DNA of 64,000 nucleotides from Gloeopeniophorella convolvens (lineage: Eukaryota; Basidiomycota; Agaricomycetes; Russulales): positions 62,001 to 126,000 of the forward strand of contig WTXD01000007.1 in the NCBI GenBank assembly GCA_022496205.1. The letters run 5' to 3'. Position numbers and translations under genes: made by a program. Each line of letters opens with the position of its first letter. Positions within the stretch are counted from its first letter, which is position 1. The notes under the pieces were generated by a model. It did no database searches. It had not been told where the DNA came from and saw only the letters and a program-made list of their open reading frames with translations. Below are positions 9,823-19,408 of the stretch, piece by piece.

Positions 9823-11913
9823 TCAGAAGCGCACGGCCGGCGCCTTCTCCACGCTCTCGATCGGCACTTTGTGGCCCACAAGCGTCCGGATGTTGTTGAT
9901 CCCGTACCTGTCCAGACGTGAGCTCCGTGGTCCACGCGCCGGCCGAGGCCCGGAAGCGCCCACGCACCTGATCATCGTCGGCCGCTCGAGCGAGATGCCC
10001 CACCCGTGGACGTGCACGTCCTTGGGGAAGCCCATGGGCTCGAGCATCTCGGGGCGGAACATGCCGCTGTTTCCCACCTCGACCCACTTGTTCAGCATCG
10101 GATGGAACGCGAAGATCTCGAGCGAGGGCTGCGGTTGGCCCGGCGGGTGATGCGATCAGCGCGCGCACGACGAGGCGGCGGCGGCGGCGGGGCGACCCAC
10201 CTCTGTGTACGGGTTGTATGCGGGCTTGAAGCGAATGTTCTCGATGCCCATCTTGCGGAAGAAGACACGCATGAACCCTAAATGCCGGCACGTCAGCGCG
10301 CGACCGCCGCGCGATAGCGAGTGTGCACGGCCGCGCGCGCACCAATCAGGTCGGCCAGCGTGAGGCCTCGGTCCGCGACGACGCCCTCGACCTGGTGGAA
10401 CTCAGCCAGATGCGTCGCGTCCATGGTCTCGTTACGGAAGACGCGGTCGATGCTGAACAGCTTGGCAGGGCGGAAGCCGTCGTCTGGGATGCCTTCTTTG
10501 CGCTCGAGGCTCCCCGCCGTCCCGCCAAAGTCGTAGTCCGCCTCGCCGTCCTTCGGAACCTCGCCGCGACACCGTGCCGCGAGCTTGTAGAGCATCTGCG
10601 CCGACGACGCGGTCGTGTGTGTGCGCAGGAGCAGCTTGTGCGACTCGGCGTCGGACCATGGTGCGCGGTAGCCTATCGAGCCGTACCCGCCGTGCTCGTG
10701 GACTCTCGAGACGCGCTCATAGTAGTTGCGTTGCGGAGGAAGCGACTTTGCAGGGTCCGAGAGGTAAAAGGTGTCCTGCACCTCGCGCGCTGGATGCTGC
10801 TGCGGGACGAAGAGCGCGTCGAAGCACCAGAAGCCGGATTCGACGAAGGATGACGTCGGCATTTCAGCAAAGCTGTGCGGGGTAGTCGTGTATATGATCA
10901 GCCGAGGCGCAGATCACAGAGATCCTGCTGACCAACCCCATCTCGAGGAAGATGTTGCGCATCTCCTCCCGCACTTTGAGCAAAGGGTGGAGAGCGCCTC
11001 CGTTGGGATAGATACCTTCAGCTTCAAAGTTGTACTTTTTGAAATTGGCAGTCTTCCAGGCTCCACTAGATGGGATGGTTCGTCCGGGACATCCCGACGA
11101 GAAGGTGGAGTCGCACGCACGATGTCAACATGTCCACAGTGAGATCGGTCTCGGGCTTTGCGGTTGAAGTGCTGAAGTTCGGGCCCTTGCGGACCGTGAA
11201 CCATTGGCCCTTCCTGCATGGCGGTAGAGAGTACGATGAACGGTGGGAATGGGGGTGGGCGAGCTGGAAGCAGCCCACTTTTGAACTATAAGTTTGCGCT
11301 TCCTAAGATCGGCGAGGCTCTTCTCGCCAGCAGGAAGAGTGCCCGTGGAATCCACTGTCCGGAGTTCGTTCTGGGTCACGTCTTCTATCGATGGAGCCTG
11401 GTGAAAGCCGGTGTCAGAGATATGGCAGGTGCGCGGGGAATGTAGGAGGACAGACCACGCGGACGAGACCAGCGCCGTCCTTTGCGATCCAGCCATTCTT
11501 GAAGGCGCGCCCTTGGCCCACTTTGGCGACCTCATCGCCGAGACTTTTTTTTAGTTCAGCAGGTGCAAGAGGCGTGCCGGCGCCTTTTGCGGGCAGAGCA
11601 GCCCAGACGCGTGCTTCGTGGGACCCCTGGAGGGAGATGTGGGCACCTTCGGGAGTGAGGACATGCGACAGAGTCTCGTGGGAGTCATAGTGGATCATCT
11701 GGGATGGCGCAGTGAGTGACGGGTAAAGACGGATGGGGGTGGATCGATTGCCTGTCTGCTGTCGAGGGAATTGAGTGCGCCGAGGACGACGATCTGGGAA
11801 TCGGCGTCGACAGCGGGGCTGGCAGCGCCAGGGAGGGTGAGATGGCGAGTGTCCTGGATGTCGCCATGGGCGTTGAGGTGGTCGAGGATGAGCTGCTGAA
11901 CGGACTCTGCCAT
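9823..11913 (-). CDS. FRS2: Phenylalanyl-tRNA synthetase alpha subunit
   Basis: Nine exons (11752-11913, 11456-11698, 11279-11397, 11121-11213, 10937-11065, 10343-10872, 10201-10277, 9968-10128, 9823-9907) give 532 residues. The N-terminal winged-helix region opens [18 protein letters not shown] and includes ALNSLDSRQ. The catalytic core includes [37 protein letters not shown] (motif 2 region), [27 protein letters not shown] and [20 protein letters not shown] (motif 3). It pairs with the beta chain at the window start. The first intron (11699-11751) has a GC donor and an AG acceptor; the GT alternative would leave only 32 bases. The gene is divergent from the TVP38-like gene across 241 bases. 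Identity is certain. Confidence 0.95.
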
Positions 11914-12154
11914 GGCACAAAGTAAAATGGGATGCTAATTGACGGTCGGACGCGATTACGAGACGAGTGACTGCCGAGGACCGAAAGGCGCCCCGGAGGA
12001 GAGGCCGGAGATAGGCCGGACCGACGGCCGCTCAGTCAGGCGGCCGTCATCGTGGACGTAATCACGCTGAGCAAAGCCGGTTTAGCCCTTCAGGCGGTCC
12101 CGCCATAACTTCCGTGCCCTGCCTACAAACCAACCATCTCTCCTCCTTCCCCCG

Positions 12155-13684
12155 ATGGCCACCCTTGCTCCCCCACCAGCCCGTCATCGCGCTTCCTCCA
12201 CAAATCTTCGTCCCGCTCTCACTCTTTCCACCCTCGGTCCTCGCCAGAAGGCTTGTGCTCTCCTCGACTCCATCCCGGGTACACCTCCTGTCACTGCGGA
12301 CCCTCGCAAGGGCTCCTCCGCGCTGGCGTCTCCATCCAAACTCTCTCTCTTCGTCGCGAGATGCTGGGAGATGCTTCACATAGACTCCTACATCCCTTCG
12401 CGCTCAATCCCGTCGTCCCCTCGCTCCCCCAGCGAAGATTCGGTCCTCCCCATGTCGACCACGACGACCCTCTACGGGGATGAGATGGAGGAAAAGCAGT
12501 CTGTATTCACGAAATCATCATCCTCTCGCCCTTGGTGGCAGAGCACGCCCTCAGTACGTTCTTTGCTGCCATATTGTCCTTGGGTCACACGAACGCTTAT
12601 CCCATCAATAGGTCCACGCACCCATATTGTTTGTGATAACAATGTTCCCAGTATCCACTGCCATCGTCATATTCAGCTTCTGGTCCCTTCCTTTCACCTT
12701 TTCCTGGCCGCAGAATCTGGCAGACCTTGCGCAGCTCGGCCGTGAGCTCCATGGGTACTCCCAGAGCGGAACTGCGGCCCTGGCCCACGTCGTTGGCGTC
12801 ATCTCTGCTACCACCATTTGGATGCATGCGTGGTCAGTCCCTGGAAGCGTTCTCTGGGTGAGCATCTCCGCCCTTGTCTATCCTGGAAATTTGCGGGCTG
12901 ATTTCTCGTCGTTCTGAAGAACGTCCTCGCCGGCGCCTTGTTTTCGCCATTTTTGGCAACCCTGCTTCTCGCGGTGCTTACGACCATCGGCTCCATCTTG
13001 GCGACCCTCCTCTCTACGCCGCTTTCCCCTTTTCTCACGCGCTTTTTCCCTCGCCCGCTCGCTTTAGCGCGCAGCGCGTTTGAATCTGATGCTGGAGCTA
13101 GCACCAAGGCGACTTCCCCCGCATGGGTGCGTCTGACCGTTCTGCGCCTAATCGGCATTGTCCCATGGTCGGGCATCAACGTTGCTTGTGGCGTCCTTGG
13201 GGTTGCTCTTTGGGACTGTTTCCTCGGCACCTTCATCGGCGCCATTCCGTGGACTGCCGTTACGTGTCAGGTGAGTTTATATATGCACCGATCGCATCAA
13301 ACCCGAGTAGACCGCTGACCCGATGTTCCGTTGTTCTAGATTGGAGACATTCTGCAGACGTTTGCATCCTCGCCTTCGCCTAATCCGCAGACCATCTCAT
13401 CGATTCTGGCGTCCCCGTCTATCATCATCAAACTCGTGCTTCTGTCATTCTTATCTCTCGCCCCTATTCTCGGGCGCGATTACCTCAAGGCTTGGCTCTC
13501 GCCAGCCATCTCGTCTGCAGGCGCTGACGGAGAGGCCGAAGAGCGCGTTTCACGCTGGACGTGGGTCAAAGAGTGGCGCGCAAAGGTCCCTCTGCCGTCG
13601 CGGTCGCGGACACGGCACGACCCCGAGTTGGAGCTGGAAGCCTCCATTGTTGAGAAGATGCAGATGCAGCAGGTAGTTTCATGA
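12155..13684 (+). CDS. TVP38: TVP38/TMEM64 (DedA-like) membrane protein
   Basis: Four exons (12155-12553, 12612-12857, 12920-13270, 13340-13684) encode 446 residues. The N-terminal 140 residues are cytosolic and Ser/Pro-rich. Five to six hydrophobic segments follow (for example PILFVITMFPVSTAIVIFSF, LFSPFLATLLLAVLTTIGS). The signature is RLIGIVPWSGINVACGVLGV with a downstream FIGAIPWTAV, the pattern of the VTT/SNARE-associated Golgi protein domain. The C-terminus is soluble and basic. Yeast Tvp38 is a Golgi protein; DedA relatives such as VMP1 and TMEM41B act as lipid scramblases, so lipid handling in the secretory pathway is a reasonable inference. The start is the first ATG after the divergent promoter. 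Confidence 0.82.
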
Positions 13685-14545
13685 CGGCTGGGCGGGTTAC
13701 TTTGGGTTATTTATCCTTTTGCTTTCGCGTTCAATCCTTTTATACAGCACTTACCGAGTCGAGTTTCCGCATCATTCACGCATCCCCTCACCCCCAATGA
13801 AAGACCACGTAGAGTTATATATATTGCTTTATCTGACCACCGATTCCCCTACTGCTATACTCTGGTCACCTCGTTGTCTTTCATCTATACACCACAGTAC
13901 CTACCCGTGACGCACATAATGACAAAGTGTTGTTGATGATACGTCGCTCCTCGATCTCCCTCCACCATCTGTGGTGCCTCGGCGCCTTCTCCGAGCCGTG
14001 CCGTGGCGCTGCCCGGTCACCGTCGGCCGGCGTCCAGGAAAGGAAACTTCGGCGCAGGCAGTGGCCCACAACATTTCCATTCAGCGAGCTCTCTTCCGCG
14101 TCCGCAGTCTCTCTCTGGTCCGCTCCTCCGAATGCTAAACTTGGGTCTGAAGCTGTCCACCTTCTGGCGGTGCTATCTCGGCGACCCTCTTGAGATCCGA
14201 TGGGCGTTGAACGTTGAAACCGTCTGGCGCCGTGCGCGGAAAACACGCTTGAACCATGCCTGCATGCATGCGCACCTGCCAAAGCGGGCTCTCTCGAACC
14301 TCACCAATACAGATCGGCGCACCTCGCCTTGCTTTGACCGTCTCCTCGTGTGTGGCTAGAATCCCCACTTACCGGACACTTCCATACTTCCTAGCCACAT
14401 CTCTCCACCCCGCGGCAGGCGTTGTGTCGGGTTGTGTCTCTGTTTCTCACCCTTCCACTTGCTTTAGCCTTCTACTGTCTTATATCCCCCTTGCTAATCA
14501 CCCTGGTGCTCGCTTCTCACCCCCCGGGCTGAAACTTATCTATCT
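13685..14545. other. Intergenic, no gene seen
   Basis: Over 850 bases with only overlapping short frames on both strands and no recognisable domain. It probably contains the 3' end of the TVP38-like gene and the promoter of the next unknown gene. Confidence 0.55.
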
Positions 14546-15722
14546 ATGGCCGCTATCAATCCCACTCCCTCCCGCGGAATGAGCTGGCGGAAGCCTGTTC
14601 CTACATTCATACCCTCCCCTCCCGCTTCTCGCCCAGCATCCGACACTGTATTCACGCTCGCCACTTCGGCATCGGACGGCAGCGCAAGCAGGCATACGAG
14701 AGGGCAGAACTCTCAGTCGACGGTGCCACCAGTGAGTCGACTCGATGATTTAGGACATAGTGTAGGTTGGGACGACGTTGACACTGGTGGCAGATTCCCC
14801 AGAATTGGCGAACTATCATCGGAAATGCTACTGAAGAGATCAAAAGGGAACCCAGTCACTCTGAATGTGGTGTAGTCGCTCCACCAGAACCAGTCTACAA
14901 CGTACGTGCCTCCAAACCATGTGGAGCCAGGGTAGCCATCTGACGTTTATTCTAGGAACTGATCAGGACTGCTTCAATGATTACGGAGGACTGGCGACCA
15001 CCGTCTGTTCGGTGTCATTCCCCGCGCCGAGCTGCGATGCCAAAGGTGGACCTTTATTCTCTTTCTCGGCTTGCTCCCAATCCTCATGATTGGTCCAGAT
15101 CTACCGGCCACCAACCCCACCTCTCCCATCTGCACGCAGACCCAAATCTACGGCCGCTCCGGGTGCATACGATTCGTTGACGTCGTTGGGGCGCTCCTAT
15201 CGCATGGTATGTCGTTCCGCCACACCGCTTGCTTATGGCCCCCATAAGACTCTCTTTCGCTCACAGATCTATCCTGATCCGCCGTCCCTTGTCATGAAGG
15301 ACTCGTATCAGACCCTGCGCCGCTCCTCAGCCCCTTCTCTCTGTCTTTCCGACAGCACCCGCTTGCCGACATCTGTGACCACGCGGCCCAGCGTGCAGTC
15401 CATGACGTCCTCTAATGAACACACTGCTGTGTCATCGCACGCTGACATCGGTTCATGGTACCTTCCCGACGATCTCCAGGCCGAGTGGGAATTAGGGCTA
15501 TCTCTTGGCCTCCAGAACGAGAAGACGCAGGCTCGCAAGAGCAAGGGGAACCTCCAGCCTGGGTTGCCTATGCACTATATACCTGCCTCGAGGCTGAAGA
15601 ACTCGCAGAAGCAGCGTTCGTGTCCAGGCATGCTTTGGGGTGCGATGTCATCGTTCGGCCAGGCCTTGGCGTCTCTATTTAGATCGACACCTGCGGAATC
15701 CAACCTCGCCGCCACTCCGTAA
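14546..15722 (+). CDS. Unknown Ser/Pro-rich protein
   Basis: I propose five exons (14546-14731, 14876-14901, 14967-15045, 15099-15206, 15267-15722), which add up to 284 residues. The last two joins are well supported: PK to IYRPPTPPLPS, and SYRM to IYPDPPSLVMKD. The first two introns and the 26-base second exon are tentative, because exon 1 stays open to a stop at 14875. I recognise no family. Composition is disordered and Ser/Pro/Arg-rich, with a more ordered stretch near the C-terminus (DIGSWYLPDDLQAEWELGLS) and a weakly hydrophobic end (GAMSSFGQALASLF). No function can be assigned. Confidence 0.55.
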
Positions 15723-16044
15723 ATTATCCGCCAGCTGGTCTGTGGTCGATGTATACTGTAATTCTTATTTTATGCACTGTATCCTCTCAACTGCTGGCTA
15801 TATCACTGTACTATTATTAGCAGACAATCAGAATCAGAGACTTTTGACGAGCTCTCAATCGCACGTGACCCCGCGGTGCGGTGACGCGCTGAGGACAACA
15901 GCAGTGCTCCAACTCTGAACTGCTTTGCCCTTCTCCTCAGCACGCGCGACGCTCTATGCCGACGCTCTCTTCATAATTCTTCTAGACCTTGCATCATATC
16001 ACTCACGAGTCACAGCTGCGCGAGAGGCGAGAACTGCCTAGGCC
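15723..16044. other. Intergenic, no gene seen
   Basis: Short spacer between two plus-strand genes, presumably the terminator of the unknown gene and the promoter of the SCaMC-like carrier. Confidence 0.5.
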
Positions 16045-18360
16045 ATGCCCGAGTCGTCATCATCAGTTTCAAATCGCACTATCTACGAAGCCAGTTACTC
16101 TGGAGCGCAGGACCGCCCGTATATACCCCGTCTCCGCTCTGATGCGCCCTCATATCGTCCTCTACCCCAGTCCCTCATTGAATTCCGCGAGCAAGAGGGC
16201 CGTGAACACCGCAAAACCCGCCTGCGCGCGCTCTGGAAGCGGCTGCCTACACTCGACGATGGGGACGCCGCTTCTGACATGATGACGTCCGCGGAGGGCG
16301 CCACGTCGCTCACCCTGGAGCGCGCGAGACAAATGCGGCGGATGTACGAGCGGGAGCTGATGGGCAATTGCAAGGCCGACGGGCACATCGGGTGGAAGGA
16401 GTTCAAGACGTACGCCCTCGACAAGGAAGCTGGTGAGCCTGCTTGGTTGGATCTCATTGCGGGCATCAGGGTTGACACGTGTGGCGAAGAGCTGTGGCAG
16501 ATCTTCCATAACGAGCTGGACCTGGACAGTAACGGACGCTTGGATGCACACGAGCTGGCGGTTGCATTACAGAAAGCAGGTGCGTAGTTGCCTTGAGTGT
16601 GCTACATCCGTATCAAGATTGGAACGCAGGAGTACAACTGTCGCCATCCACGTTGTCCGACTTCATGACCTCCCTGACTGCATCGCCCCACTCGCACTCC
16701 ATCAGTTTCGAAGAATTCCGTGACTTCCTGCTCCTACTACCACGGAAGGTGTCTACCAAAGAGATATACCAGTTCTACGAGGTGCGAAAATTCCTCGGCG
16801 ACGACGGTCGTGGCGCTGCTCGTGTCACAATGGAGGGTGCGTAATGTGCATTGCGCGACTTCCGCCGGCCGACTCATGTTTGGCGCGGACCTCAGGTGAC
16901 GTCAGCCTCAGCGCAGAAGACAAACCTCCAGACTATCTCCTCCGGTCAGGGGCGCCCAGCCAGCGCCCACAGCAGACCATGGTCTCTCACCAAATCAAGG
17001 CGACGATGAAGACGATGAAGACTTCTTCGACGAGGACGACCACGGGGAGGAGGAGGAGCACCACAGCTGGCTAGGCGGCACCACCGCCCTCAAGTTCCTG
17101 GGCGCAGGAGGAGTCGCAGGAGCAGGTCAGGCATTGCGCATATCAGTACGACCCCTCTCGTTAAGCGTACCTTCACCATGATTAGTCTCGCGGACATCCA
17201 CTGCCCCCTTTGATCGTTTGAAGGTTTTCCTTATCACTAGGTCTCCGGACATGGGAGGTCCTTCTTTGCACCCAGAGTCCAATTTGAGAGGTGCAAAGGC
17301 AATCATGTCCGCGGTCGCGCGAATATATGCAGAGGGGGGCATCGCAGCGTTCTGGGTGGGCAATGGGCTCTCTGTTGCCAAGATCTTCCCAGAGTCAGCA
17401 ATCAAGTTCCTCACGTACGAGTCTTCGGTGCGCACTACCCTCCCGTCATGATACGCAGATTCCGAGCTGATCTGTTTTAGAAACGCTTCTTTGCGCGTTA
17501 TGTCGACGAAGTGGAGGACATCCGCGAGATCAGCGGGACAAGTCGGTTCCTCTCAGGTGGCATGGGTGGTATCACCAGCCAACTCAGTGAGTGGTTTCAT
17601 ACAGACGCAACGCCACCTTGTCAACTTGGCATGTAGGCATATACCCCATCGAGACCCTCAAAACCCAGATGATGAGCAGCACTGGAGAGCCAAATCGGAC
17701 GCTTGCCACAGCTGCAAAACGGGTCTGGGCATTAGGTGGTATCAGGGCGTACTATCGCGGATTGGGGGTGTGTGCTCCGTTCGTCTTCACATGCTCGTCT
17801 TGCTCACCCAATGGCATATGGCATGACAGGTCGGCCTGGTTGGCGTGTTCCCGTACGCCATGTTATCTGGGATATCCGATTCATTGTTCACGCGTCTCGC
17901 AGATATTCCGCCATTGATATGAGCACGTTCGAAGCTCTCAAACTGGCGTATCTACGTTCCACGGGCAAGGATGAGCCAGGCGTCCTTGCCCTCCTCGCCT
18001 TCGGGAGCCTGTCCGGAAGTGTTGGGGCTACATCGGTTTATCCACTAAATCTTGTCCGGACGCGATTACAAGCGTCTGGCTCCTCCGGCCATCCAGAACG
18101 GTACACTGGTATCCGCGACGTCATCCAGAAAACATATGTGCGGGATGGGTGGCGCGGATTCTACCGCGGACTTGTGCCCACCCTCGCCAAGGTGCGTACT
18201 CCGAGGCTCGGAACAGTCCGATGGTATGAACAGTAACGCAGGTCGTTCCCGCTGTTTCAATATCCTACGTGGTGTACGAACAGAGCAAACGAAAGTGAGT
18301 TCTTTCGCCGAATCCGACGAAACAGTCATAGACCAATCATTTCGTAGACTGGGAGTGTGA
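16045..18360 (+). CDS. SAL1: EF-hand calcium-regulated mitochondrial carrier (SCaMC/Sal1 type)
   Basis: About twelve exons: 16045-16432, 16490-16579, 16630-16836, one or two between 16896 and 17125, 17186-17427, 17481-17586, 17637-17767, 17830-17852, 17903-18191, 18242-18294, 18348-18360. The N-terminal half carries EF-hand loops, the clearest being DLDSNGRLDAHE. The C-terminal half is a three-repeat mitochondrial carrier with signatures TAPFDRLKVFL, IYPIETLKTQM and VYPLNLVRTRL. SCaMC carriers exchange ATP-Mg for phosphate across the inner mitochondrial membrane under calcium control. Near 16896-17000 the expected reading (GDVSLSAEDKPP) and the acidic exon (GDDEDDEDFFDE) cannot be joined in frame by any GT-AG intron longer than about 30 bases. 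An alternative acceptor at 16905 restores the frame but loses that block. The 23-base exon at 17830 is needed for GLVGVFPYSAIDM. Confidence 0.9.
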
Positions 18361-18621
18361 CCAGCCATTATCTTACTGCTACTACACGTTAATCTCTTAG
18401 ATATCTCGCGCACAGACATTTGTATATGATAACCTTTTGGATGCACTCGATTTTCGCTGTGATCGCTGGCCGTACTCGCTGGATTAGTAATCCTCATCCA
18501 TTGAGATGACGCGTCCGGCCAAGGTAATATCCAGCTTTGCGCGCCGTGCCGGCCACTTTGGACTCTCTTCGCAAACCACAACACTTCCTAGGAGCTCCAT
18601 TGAACGCTGCACCGGAAAGCT

Positions 18622-19136
18622 ATGGATTACCACCCAAAGCATCCACAACCGTTCTCCTTCTCCGAAGCACTCAAACTTGACCCTGCTACGATCACCGAAG
18701 GTCCCGCTGCGCATTGCTATCGTATACACCGCATAGTAGACGAATAACACTGCTTCCAGAAATCGCGCGCCTGCAGAACTCCCTGAAACATCTGAAGCAA
18801 ACACAGGACGAGCTGCGCCCCTATCTCGACGACCCCGAGTTGGCACAGGCCTCGCGGGAGAACGAAGGTGTCATGTCCGTAGCACAGGCACCTACTCTCC
18901 TCTAGGCGGCTTCTGACGGTGCTATCGAGCACAGCGCGTCCCAGGAAGAGCGCATCAGTATGCTCACTATGGCGCTGGTCGAGAAGGGCGTAGTCGCGTC
19001 TGGCGGGCATTACGAGGTCGCGCAAACGACCCCTGCTGCGCCCTCCGCAGCTGCCGCGCCCCAACAGCCGTCATTACCCCCTTCTGCGTCGTTGGATGAT
19101 CTCGCCGGTACAGATGATGGTGGAATTGTGCTCTAG
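18622..19136 (+). CDS. TMA17: Tma17/Adc17-like proteasome assembly chaperone
   Basis: Three exons (18622-18700, 18760-18869, 18906-19136) give 139 residues. The first join yields TITEEIARLQNSLKHLKQTQ, a coiled-coil opening. This is followed by ELRPYLDD, the RENE motif, and SQEERISMLTMALVEKG. The spacing of hydrophobic heptads and the RENE...ERI pattern resembles Tma17/Adc17, a small yeast chaperone that helps Rpt ATPases assemble into the 19S proteasome base. The tail is Pro/Ala-rich and acidic. The second intron is only 36 bases and contains an in-frame TAG at its end; its boundaries are uncertain, although exons on both sides share a frame. Assignment is by resemblance only. Confidence 0.55.
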
Positions 19137-19408
19137 TAACATTATTGTACAGCATAATTAGGTCAGTGCATCATATGGTTCTGCACAGGCTTGCTCAATT
19201 CTCCAAAAACACGCACGAGCACGTAGACCAGCGGGAATGCGGACAAATACGTTTGTTTTCAAACAAGGAAAAGCGGACGGAACAGAGGCGGAGCTGAAAC
19301 AAAGTGCGCGGCAACAAGAGAGCAGCCAAGCCTGAGTAAAAGATGCCAAGTTGCCACCAGAGACACCGAGCCAGGCCAAGATGAGTGACACCACGAGCGA
19401 ATAAGTCT

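Noticed and set aside
9731..10345. Minus-strand open frame of 204 codons
   Set aside because: It overlaps the PheRS alpha exons in a different frame and its sequence is Arg/Ala-rich without motifs; it is a shadow.
14732..14875. Retained reading VSRLDDLGHSVGWDD... as the true end of the unknown gene
   Set aside because: A canonical GTGAGT donor at 14732 and well-joined downstream exons make splicing more likely, though this is not certain.
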